A stretch of 6,126 bases of DNA from JAABRU01 sp050180235. Its GTDB lineage: Bacteria > Desulfobacterota > Desulfobacteria > Desulfobacterales > Desulfococcaceae. Where the stretch lies: positions 1 through 6,126 of the forward strand of contig JBFXEJ010000182.1 in the NCBI GenBank assembly GCA_050180235.1. The letters run 5' to 3'. Position numbers and translations under genes: made by a program. Position 1 is the first letter of the stretch. Each line of letters starts with the position of its first letter. This document shows, in pieces, positions 1 through 5,998 of the stretch. The notes below the pieces were generated by a model. It was not told where the DNA came from. It made no database searches and saw nothing but the letters and a program-made list of their open reading frames with translations.

Positions 1-3000
1 CCATGAGAACAGTTATTCCGCAGTTGCGGTACACCGACAGCATTTTGGGAATTGACTGGAAATCAGACAGATCCCGGGCATAGACGAAAACCAGATAGAT
101 TCCGGATGCGGTGAATCCGTCATACTGCCCCCGGTAAATCCCGCCCCCCATATCAAGCAATCTGAAAGTGGGAAGTGTCAGAATCGGCGCTGTCAAATCA
201 ATACTTCCTGATGATGGCGGCATTACCCTTGCCCAGACTCTGGCAACTCCGTTGAGTGTGGTGATATTGCTGATCTGGACTGTGGCTGAGATATTGCATT
301 CAATATTCTGCTGTGCGGGAGAATAACTGCCGATTTCCGGTATAAGGGAAGCTGCCACACGGCCCCGTCCGATCCGGATGTCGTTGGCCGGAATTGTCAT
401 GCCGGCTGTGATTTCATCTGCGATTCCGTCACCGTTATAGTCCATCATGGGAGTCTGATCAAATTGCATGACCTCTGTTCCCGCAGCATAGGCATTGTAG
501 AGATAGCCTTTGGAAAACACGCTTTCCCAGAAATGGTATGAAAAGGAAATTTTGCCGTCATCAAGGAACCATGCCCGCTCAGTGCCCAGTGCGCTGACAA
601 TGGTGATGCGTTTGCCGGTCATTCCCGCGGGAGGCGTAACCAGGGGCAGAAAGGTTCCGGACATGCACGCATCGTAGATAAACATCAGGCGTCCGGTCAT
701 CTGAGTGTTCCAGTTGTCCATCCATCCGTCCAAAGTGACTGCCTGCAGAATGTCATCCTTTCTCATCTGAAAGGTTCCGATTCCGCCGTGACCGGTCATG
801 TAAAGCACCAGACTGCCTTCGGGATGGGCCGTGTTTACCGCCCATGTGCTGAGAGCATATTCCAGTTTTGAAGAACCGGTGGAAGCATCCACATCATTGA
901 TCCCGTCTCCGTTGACATCAATATAGGGTTCAGGGCTGAGCAGAAAGATGTTGTCATGGGAATATCCCTGGGAAAGCAGCGCGTGATAGGCTTTATAGAC
1001 ACACAGCAGGGTGGAACTCCACAGAAGATTTCCCCGGTACGGCCCGCCGCCTGCCACGATAATGGCTTTGTTGTAATTCTGCGCCTGCACGGCAGCGGCT
1101 TCGGAAAATGTCACTGCGCCTTCAAATTCCTCTTCCTGGAACCCGTTGGAAACTCTGAGATTGTACTGGCCGGGTGTAGTCTGGGCGGGAATGGTGAGAC
1201 GGATTTCCGTGTTGCTCAGAAAGGTGAAATCCGTCAGTTCCGTTTCTGATCCGATCAGATTGCCCGATGTGTCCCGCTGCAGCAGGAAAACACGGGTGGT
1301 TCCGACCGGTGCGGAGGAGGTGACCCAGTTGGAGGTTTCGCCGGTCAGGGCAAAGTTGGTCAGGGTTCCGGTGTTGGCATTGGGGGTCATGTCCGGGAGT
1401 TCGGTTCCGGAATCCTGATCAAAGCGGTAATAGGAAACAAGACCGGTTTCAGTGCCTTGCAGGATTTTGTTCATGTTTGCCTGGATTTGAGACTGGCTGC
1501 GGGCGGTGTTCCAGATACGGACTTCGTCAATCTGACCACTGAAAGGATTATTACCCGGCAGCAGAGAGCCTATCCGAAGTTTTGCCGGAGCCGTAAGACT
1601 GGCAGTTGAAGCAGTCACAGGGCCGCCGACAAGCTTACCGTCCACATAAAGAGTTATCGTTCCTGTTGCCTTTGCCCTGGTGGCTGCTGCATGATGCCAT
1701 AACCCATCTGCCAATGAGGAACTGCTTTTGACTGTTTTATCCGGATTGCCCACTCCGAAAAGGACTTTGCCGTTTCCCAAAGATACGCCGAAATCATTCA
1801 TTACCCCGCCAACTTCGCCGTCAACCATCCCCATTCCATTCCACCATTGCGTTTCACCGCCTGCGATCTGACTGGATTTAAACCAGAATTCAATGGTAAA
1901 ATCGTCCTGAACAGACCTCGGAATTTGCACATAATCGTTCACGCCGTCAAAGTCCAGTGTCTTTCCGGAATTGGGAACCACGAATCCTGTGCCTTTTATT
2001 GTCACCGGCAGGGCTGTGCCGACAACTCCGAAATTCGGTTCCGCAGATACCACATCAATATCCGGGGAAAAATCCTTTACCGTCAGCCTTACATCCGGGG
2101 GATCAATCCCATTAAACCTTGCATCCGCGCTGATACCGGGACGGGTCAATATGCTGCAGAAGGTGTCCCCGTCCTTTAATCCGTCATCCACAGCAGTGAC
2201 TGTCACTGTTACCCCGGTTTTCCAGGTTTGGGGCGTCAGCCGGACACTGGTGCCTGAAATCGTTGTTTCCGTGGGATTGGTGACTTCCATATCCACAAGC
2301 ACATCGGCTGTCGGGGCTTCACTTAGTTTCACGGTAAAGGTGGCCGTACCGGCCGGTTCGCTGATGACCAGATTCTGGGGCCAGATAATAACCGAAAGGG
2401 GATATTCATCCGCGCCGATGTCATATCCGTTCATCATAGGCCGGGGTTCGCCGTTTGCGTCTTCGGTCAGGGTGGCAACCGCCGAACCGGTATCAATATT
2501 TTGCGATGTTTCAAGCAGTTGATAACTGTCAATCCGGTAGGAATCGCCCGCTTCAACATAGACTGACGCGGCCACATTGCCTTTCAGGTACAGTGCGGTG
2601 GGCGTATTTTCCACAATCAGGAAACGGTTCTGGTTCTGCCCCTCGGTAAGCAGCTTACCGGCCCATTGGGAAGGCTCCCAGTTTTTGGTTTGATCAATGA
2701 CGATGGTGCGGTTGGTTTCCTTTTCATAATAGCCTTTTACAGACCATGTGCCGGAATCGAGATTTTCCCCCACAATCCCTGAATCCCAGGTATGGTTGTT
2801 GGAAAAGTTGGGAACCGACAATTGGATAAAATCGGCATCGTTTCCCAGTGGCTGATTGTTGCGGTTGAGGATGTCGGTGGTATTGAAGAAATCGTTGTCG
2901 GAAATGGGTATGGTCATTGCCGTCGGCTCCCACATAGCAGTTTTCCAGTTGGCAATGATATTGTTTTTGATCACCGTTTGGGATGCAGTACTGTTGATTT

Positions 3001-4120
3001 GAACGCACGCTGCAGTTTTGGTTGCATCTACCGAAGGATCATAAAAGGTATTGTTGATAATCGTGGCATTCTGATCAGTGTAAATAGAGCAAGATCGATT
3101 CTGGATAAATACATTGTTTGCAATCACATTATTGGTGCTGCCCGTTCCCTTTAATGACACAGTACAGTCCGATTTGTTGACTGAAAAAATGTTGCGTGTA
3201 ATATTGCCTGTGAAAGAACCATCTTGAATAATCGTTGAACTTGGTGAATAATTAATTTCATTGCTGCTGAAGACATTTTCGACGATATTGCCAGTGAAAC
3301 TTTCGATGGAAAATCCGCTTCCGCTATTGGTTTTGTTAGTAGTTTTGTTTTCCATGAACAGGTTGCCCTCAATATCACCGATTATTTTTCCCCAGATTAG
3401 TACAGCACTGATATAATCAGACCTATTCGCAATAAAAGTGTTTTCGACAATATTAACGTTAGAGTCACCATTTATATGTAGAAATAGTCCGCCGCTCTGA
3501 GTTGAAGAATTATTCTGAAACGTATTTCCAAATATGCCAAACTGTCCACCGCTTCTGACCGACAACCATACACCGCCACCGCTGGGACTATAGTTATTAC
3601 GGATAATGCAGCCCTGAATGCTTCCGGAACAGTTGATAAGTTCACAGCCGCCGCCGTTTGCATAACTACCCCGCGTGTTATCGGACAGTGCCATGCTGAT
3701 GATGTGAATATTTGACAGATCGCTGGCTTTGATCAGCGACACATTGGCAGTCATATACTTGCCGCTGATAATACAGTTTTCCGCTCCGTCCTCCCCCTGA
3801 ATGGTCATTCCCTCACGGAGCACAATGGGGAATATTTCCTGCTCATTTGCCGGTTTTGCCGGATTGGTATCATAGCTTCCTGCCTTAACGTGAAGCACCC
3901 AGGGGTCAGGCGCAGCCCTGTTCTTCATGACCATCATGGCATAGGTGATGGACTTGAACGGATTTTCAATTGTACCCAAAGTGGCGGTGTTGTTGATCCC
4001 GCTGGTCTGATCCACGTAAATGTGCGTATCGGCAGCCGCCGGTGCGATGAACATCGGAAGCCACATCAGCAATAACATTGCCAATACTGCGGTTCCCATA
4101 ACCATTGATTTTCTTTCCAT
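1..4120 (-). CDS. Large secreted beta-helix / Calx-beta / LamG / C13 caspase-like peptidase protein (3' end outside window)
   Basis: The frame is open for 1373 codons from the ATG at 4120 and runs off the left edge, so the C-terminus is missing. Residues 1-30 form a signal peptide (charged MERK start, hydrophobic core, Ala-Ala-Ala before D31). Residues 34-62 (IYVD..., NPFKSITYAM) are a typical beta-helix entry, followed by Asn-rich rungs (NIVENTF 223, DIEGNLF 249, NIVENVF 278, NITRNIF 306, TIINNTF 353) and a closing DIGADEY at 567. Next come a Calx-beta-like domain (about 575-685), an IPT/TIG-like domain split by LamG (689-1003), and a C13 peptidase domain from about 1016. Its likely catalytic pair is H1111 (MTGHGG) and C1152 (YDACMSGTF). 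An unassigned beta-rich tail follows about residue 1245. Export and surface proteolysis or adhesion are inferred; the substrate is unknown. This ATG is favoured by its ribosome site and the signal peptide directly after it. Confidence 0.9.
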   Translation of the reverse strand, partial: MERKSMVMGTAVLAMLLLMWLPMFIAPAAADTHIYVDQTSGINNTATLGTIENPFKSITYAMMVMKNRAAPDPWVLHVKAGSYDTNPAKPANEQEIFPIVLREGMTIQGEDGAENCIISGKYMTANVSLIKASDLSNIHIISMALSDNTRGSYANGGGCELINCSGSIQGCIIRNNYSPSGGGVWLSVRSGGQFGIFGNTFQNNSSTQSGGLFLHINGDSNVNIVENTFIANRSDYISAVLIWGKIIGDIEGNLFMENKTTNKTNSGSGFSIESFTGNIVENVFSSNEINYSPSSTIIQDGSFTGNITRNIFSVNKSDCTVSLKGTGSTNNVIANNVFIQNRSCSIYTDQNATIINNTFYDPSVDATKTAACVQINSTASQTVIKNNIIANWKTAMWEPTAMTIPISDNDFFNTTDILNRNNQPLGNDADFIQLSVPNFSNNHTWDSGIVGENLDSGTWSVKGYYEKETNRTIVIDQTKNWEPSQWAGKLLTEGQNQNRFLIVENTPTALYLKGNVAASVYVEAGDSYRIDSYQLLETSQNIDTGSAVATLTEDANGEPRPMMNGYDIGADEYPLSVIIWPQNLVISEPAGTATFTVKLSEAPTADVLVDMEVTNPTETTISGTSVRLTPQTWKTGVTVTVTAVDDGLKDGDTFCSILTRPGISADARFNGIDPPDVRLTVKDFSPDIDVVSAEPNFGVVGTALPVTIKGTGFVVPNSGKTLDFDGVNDYVQIPRSVQDDFTIEFWFKSSQIAGGETQWWNGMGMVDGEVGGVMNDFGVSLGNGKVLFGVGNPDKTVKSSSSLADGLWHHAAATRAKATGTITLYVDGKLVGGPVTASTASLTAPAKLRIGSLLPGNNPFSGQIDEVRIWNTARSQSQIQANMNKILQGTETGLVSYYRFDQDSGTELPDMTPNANTGTLTNFALTGETSNWVTSSAPVGTTRVFLLQRDTSGNLIGSETELTDFTFLSNTEIRLTIPAQTTPGQYNLRVSNGFQEEEFEGAVTFSEAAAVQAQNYNKAIIVAGGGPYRGNLLWSSTLLCVYKAYHALLSQGYSHDNIFLLSPEPYIDVNGDGINDVDASTGSSKLEYALSTWAVNTAHPEGSLVLYMTGHGGIGTFQMRKDDILQAVTLDGWMDNWNTQMTGRLMFIYDACMSGTFLPLVTPPAGMTGKRITIVSALGTERAWFLDDGKISFSYHFWESVFSKGYLYNAYAAGTEVMQFDQTPMMDYNGDGIADEITAGMTIPANDIRIGRGRVAASLIPEIGSYSPAQQNIECNISATVQISNITTLNGVARVWARVMPPSSGSIDLTAPILTLPTFRLLDMGGGIYRGQYDGFTASGIYLVFVYARDLSDFQSIPKMLSVYRNCGITVLM

Positions 4121-4129
4121 CGCTTGTTT

Positions 4130-4136
4130 CCCCTTT
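4130..4136 (-). promoter_or_regulatory. Ribosome binding site of the large secreted-protein gene
   Basis: On the minus strand AAAGGGG lies 9 nt before the ATG at 4120. Its spacing and purine content support that start over the in-frame ATGs at codons 6 and 8, which have no comparable site in front of them. Confidence 0.6.
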
Positions 4137-4151
4137 TCTTTTGGATTTTAT

Positions 4152-4181
4152 ATCATACTGCTGCATTTGCAGCACCGTCAG
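4152..4181 (-). promoter_or_regulatory. Candidate sigma-70-type promoter for the large secreted-protein gene
   Basis: On the minus strand CTGACG (4176-4181, four matches to TTGACA) is followed after 18 nt by TATGAT (4152-4157, five matches to TATAAT). Initiation near 4145 would leave a leader of about 25 nt containing the ribosome site. The -35 match is weak. An alternative TATAAT at 4259-4264 has the better -10 but no recognisable -35. Confidence 0.4.
4159..4174. promoter_or_regulatory. 16-bp palindrome in the promoter spacer (operator-like)
   Basis: TGCTGCATTTGCAGCA has perfect 7-bp arms around a 2-nt centre and fills nearly all of the spacer between the proposed -35 and -10. This is a classic position for a repressor or MerR-type operator. 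No regulator gene is visible in the window, so the binding protein is unknown. Confidence 0.4.
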
Positions 4182-4201
4182 GAAAGTCACCATTGACTTT
4201 C
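4182..4201. promoter_or_regulatory. Inverted repeat immediately upstream of the proposed -35
   Basis: GAAAGTCACCATTGACTTTC has perfect 8-bp arms and a 4-nt centre. It ends next to the proposed -35 of the minus-strand gene, where an activator site or second operator would lie. It could instead be a hairpin in a longer transcript starting near 4252. Confidence 0.35.
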
Positions 4202-4358
4202 TCAACTTCAAAGAATCAGGTAAGCCAGAACCCATAAAAATTTATGTGATCATGTACTATTATACCAAATCTCCGCTAAAAATATACTTATAAAAAAACA
4301 AAAATTTGTAATTATTCAGAAAAATTGATAATTCTGTATAGAATCAATAGAGATTCGG
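4202..4358. other. AT-rich intergenic stretch without a gene
   Basis: No coding frame with gene character is seen. The stretch holds a TATAAT on the minus strand at 4259-4264 (no convincing -35) and a short palindrome at 4331-4344 (ATTCT, 4-nt spacer, AGAAT). It separates the surface-protein promoter from the mobile-element pile-up. Confidence 0.5.
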
Positions 4359-4389
4359 TATTACACGACCAAGTTGAATTTTATATAAT

Positions 4390-4462
4390 CCCCTCCTGAT
4401 AGGGGCATGGGTGTGTAAAATTCCCGGCTTAAACACACCCCTTTATCCCCTCTCAGGAGGGG
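4390..4462. repeat. Three-segment hairpin inside the MITE-like element
   Basis: CCCCTCCTGA (4390-4399) pairs with TCAGGAGGGG (4453-4462), AGGGG (4401-4405) with CCCCT (4447-4451), and GGGTGTGT (4409-4416) with ACACACCC (4433-4440). That leaves a 16-nt loop and small internal bulges. A third copy of TCAGGAGGGG at 4730-4739 can compete for the 4390-4399 arm, so two alternative foldings exist. No T-run follows, so it is not a standard intrinsic terminator. Confidence 0.7.
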
Positions 4463-4474
4463 AATGAGAACTTA

Positions 4475-4610
4475 GGTGATTTCCATGAAAAAATGTACCA
4501 TCATTGCAGGGTGGGCACGGCTTTCTGTGCCCGCCGTTTCAGCAGGACAGCGGGCACAGAAAGCCGTGCCCGCCCTGCGAAAAACGGTATAATCATTAAT
4601 GGAAATCACC
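4475..4610. repeat. Palindromic mini-element unit 1 (GGTGATTTCC tips)
   Basis: Perfect 12-bp inverted ends, GGTGATTTCCAT (4475-4486) and ATGGAAATCACC (4599-4610), are flanked by direct TTA trinucleotides at 4472-4474 and 4611-4613. The unit is non-coding, 136 bp long, and contains the strong hairpin at 4506-4578. Its form fits a very small MITE or REP/BIME-like unit inserted into the larger element; the mobilising enzyme is not known. Confidence 0.6.
4506..4578. repeat. 29-bp GC-rich hairpin with hairpin-forming arms
   Basis: The arms 4506-4534 and 4550-4578 are complementary over 29 positions with one T/G mismatch (4512 with 4572), around a 15-nt loop. Each arm also contains its own palindrome, GGGCAC then 8 nt then GTGCCC. 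The structure could fold as one long stem or two short ones, and resembles REP-like palindromes. Confidence 0.8.
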
Positions 4611-4613
4611 TTA

Positions 4614-4714
4614 GGTGATTTCCGGAAAAGAATATACCGGAAAAGTATCAAAAGCTTCCAGCTTTTGCCCTGTGCCTGTGAACTGAAACGGGATATTTAT
4701 TTTCAGAAATCACC
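4614..4714. repeat. Palindromic mini-element unit 2 (GGTGATTTC tips)
   Basis: GGTGATTTC (4614-4622) and GAAATCACC (4706-4714) form the ends, with weaker inverted similarity continuing inwards (GGAAAAGAA against the complement of TTATTTTC). TTA flanks both sides (4611-4613 and 4715-4717), the left one shared with unit 1. Inside are a direct repeat of CCGGAAAAG (4622-4630, 4637-4645) and a small hairpin, AAAAGCT-TCC-AGCTTTT, at 4650-4666. The interior differs from unit 1, so this is not a recent tandem duplication. Confidence 0.5.
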
Positions 4715-4775
4715 TTAACTGCCCTGCCCTCAGGAGGGGATTTGATACCATAAAATCTAAATTGGTCATGCACTA

Positions 4776-4803
4776 CTGCATTGATCATTTAATTTATAAT
4801 AGA
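4776..4803. repeat. Left terminal inverted repeat of the complete IS630 element
   Basis: The repeat begins C then TGCATTGATCATTTAATTT. Only its outermost base and one internal base differ from the right repeat. The internal difference (A at 4796) creates TATAAT on this side only. Confidence 0.85.
4795..4800 (+). promoter_or_regulatory. Candidate -10 box of the transposase promoter, inside the left repeat
   Basis: A perfect TATAAT lies about 60 nt before the transposase start. No good -35 is seen at the right distance: ACTACT at 4772-4777 is a poor match and would lie across the TA junction with the neighbouring element. Confidence 0.35.
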
Positions 4804-4846
4804 CAATTTTGGGGTATCATGGTATTGAGATTTCCTGTATCCCAAA

Positions 4847-4853
4847 AAGGAGG
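4847..4853 (+). promoter_or_regulatory. Ribosome binding site of the IS630 transposase
   Basis: AAGGAGG is a near-ideal Shine-Dalgarno sequence, 8 nt before the ATG at 4862. It fixes this start over the in-frame ATG at codon 7. Confidence 0.85.
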
Positions 4854-4861
4854 AAATATCA

Positions 4862-5983
4862 ATGCCCAAAAAAATACATATGGTTAATCTGACAGAACAG
4901 GAACGCTCTCTTTTACATAAGCATGTTTCCACAGGCGTTCATTCAGCCCGATCAATCAAACGTGCCCTGGTGCTTCTGGATGCCGACTGCAATCGCAGTG
5001 ATCCCTGGCTCGCTCAGCAGCGCGGGGTCTCAAAATCAACGGTCTATAATATCCGCCGACACTATTGCACGGAAGGATTCGAAGCGGTGCTGAACGAAAA
5101 ACCGAGACCCGGTGCTCCCGGAAAACTTGACGGGCGCGGGGAAGCCCGGTTTACAACGATTGTCTGTTCTGAGCCGCCTTCAGGGCGTCAACGCTGGACA
5201 GTCAGACTTCTGGCCGACAAAATGGTTGAGCTTGAACTGGTTGACTCAGTTTCACCGGCGACTGTCGTCAGTTTACTAAAAAAAAACGAACTCAAACCCT
5301 GGCAGAAAAGGCAATGGTGCATCCGGCAAATCAGCAGTCTGTTCCTGATGCAGATGGAAAATCTGCTTGATCTCTATGAGTTGCCCCATGACGCAGGGCA
5401 TCCTCTCATCTGCTTTGATGAACGGCCCTGTCAGTTATTAGGGGACACACTGGTGCCGATCCCCATGAAGCCGGGCAAATGCTACAAATACGATCATCAT
5501 TACGAGCGCAAAGGCACATGCTGTCTTTTTGCAGCCGTCGAACCGCTGACCGGGTTCCGGTTTGCCCGGGTTTACAGGCGTCGGACGAAAAAGGAGTATG
5601 CCGACTTCATGAAAGCGTTCACTGAACTGCCCCGCTATGCGGATGCTGATTACTTCAGACTCGTTCAGGACAACCTGAACACCCATAATGCAGGTTCTTT
5701 TTACCAGGCGTTTGACCCGGAGACGGCACGTCAGCTTAAGCGGAAGTTCGGGTATCATTATACACCCGTGAATGCCTCATGGCTGAACATGGCTGAAATT
5801 GAACTGTCCGCTTTATCCAGGCAATGTCTGGACCGCCGGATTCCAACCCTGGAAATGTTGGAACAGGAGGTGACAGGCTGTGTCAGACAACGTAATAAAG
5901 ATGCTGTCAGAATTACCTGGCAATTTACAACGAATGATGCCAGAAAAAAATTGGAGCGGCACTATGAATCTATTAAAAATTAA
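4862..5983 (+). CDS. IS630-family DDE transposase, intact
   Basis: The 373-residue protein should cut and rejoin DNA at the ends of its IS. The N-terminal half has a helix-turn-helix (about 46-68, AQQRGVSKSTVYNIRRHY), a Gly/Pro-rich linker (KPRPGAPGKLD, 80-90) and a second helix-turn-helix-like segment (about 112-146). The C-terminal half is an RNase H-like DDE_3 domain. D186 (CFDERPCQ), D270 (VQDNLNTHN) and E312 (SWLNMAEIELS) are the expected catalytic triad. The family-typical NASWLNMAEIE and RQCLDRRIP motifs are present, and length is normal for the family. It is the only gene of its element. The last residues and stop codon lie in the right inverted repeat. No frameshift or missing catalytic residue is seen. 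Confidence 0.97.
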   Translation: MPKKIHMVNLTEQERSLLHKHVSTGVHSARSIKRALVLLDADCNRSDPWLAQQRGVSKSTVYNIRRHYCTEGFEAVLNEKPRPGAPGKLDGRGEARFTTIVCSEPPSGRQRWTVRLLADKMVELELVDSVSPATVVSLLKKNELKPWQKRQWCIRQISSLFLMQMENLLDLYELPHDAGHPLICFDERPCQLLGDTLVPIPMKPGKCYKYDHHYERKGTCCLFAAVEPLTGFRFARVYRRRTKKEYADFMKAFTELPRYADADYFRLVQDNLNTHNAGSFYQAFDPETARQLKRKFGYHYTPVNASWLNMAEIELSALSRQCLDRRIPTLEMLEQEVTGCVRQRNKDAVRITWQFTTNDARKKLERHYESIKN

Positions 5984-5996
5984 ATGATCAATGCAC
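5969..5996. repeat. Right terminal inverted repeat of the complete IS630 element
   Basis: Read inwards it begins G then TGCATTGATCATTTAATTT, followed by T where the left repeat has A, then TAATAGA. It encodes the transposase C-terminus (SIKN and stop). Confidence 0.85.
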
Positions 5997-5998
5997 TA

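Larger units (their letters stand above)
4361..4773. mobile_element. Non-coding MITE-like element with IS630-type ends
   Basis: The 413-bp block is bounded by TA at 4359-4360 and TA at 4774-4775. The left end begins TTACACGACCAAGTTGAATT; the right end read inwards begins GTGCATGACCAATTTAGATT. After a short gap both continue into AATCCCCTCCTGA, giving terminal inverted repeats of about 40 nt (4361-4399 and 4730-4773). The tips resemble those of the two neighbouring IS630 elements, and the left end aligns past its tip with the end of the element at 5999 (TTTTATA then AATC). It carries no transposase, so it was probably mobilised in trans. Its interior is filled with nested palindromes. The alternative is that the inverted repeats are chance survivors of two separate IS ends. 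Confidence 0.65.
4776..5996 (+). mobile_element. Complete IS630-family insertion sequence (1221 bp)
   Basis: The element contains one intact transposase gene and is bordered by TA on both sides (4774-4775 and 5997-5998), as expected of IS630/Tc1-type insertion. Positions 4777-4803 and the complement of 5969-5995 match at 26 of 27 positions. The right repeat overlaps the end of the transposase gene, including the stop codon. Near-perfect ends and an uninterrupted gene suggest a recent, possibly still mobile, copy. Inverted similarity also continues outward (roughly 4751-4775 and 5998-6021), but this is explained by the related tips of the abutting neighbours. Confidence 0.85.

Noticed and set aside
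956..2649. Several open frames of 64-183 codons on the plus strand
   Set aside because: They lie antisense to the continuous minus-strand frame, whose domains are recognisable throughout. Their translations show no family motifs, and no ribosome sites stand out.
3966..4235. Minus-strand open frame of 89 codons over the start of the large gene
   Set aside because: It is out of frame with the signal peptide and beta-helix coding, has no recognisable motif, and crosses the proposed promoter and ribosome site.
4121..4358. Riboswitch or tRNA in the leader
   Set aside because: No cloverleaf, CCA-adjacent acceptor stem or recognisable aptamer core was found. The two palindromes are better explained as DNA operator-like sites.
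4390..4462. Hairpin as a Rho-independent terminator
   Set aside because: No T-run follows on either strand and the bulged stem is much longer than usual. No gene ends next to it.
4472..4717. CRISPR array
   Set aside because: The repeated GGTGATTTCC sequence occurs in inverted orientation with unequal spacing, not as regularly spaced direct repeats, and no cas gene is present.
5438..5758. Minus-strand open frame of 106 codons inside the transposase gene
   Set aside because: It is an antisense shadow of the DDE domain coding sequence, with no independent start signal or motif.
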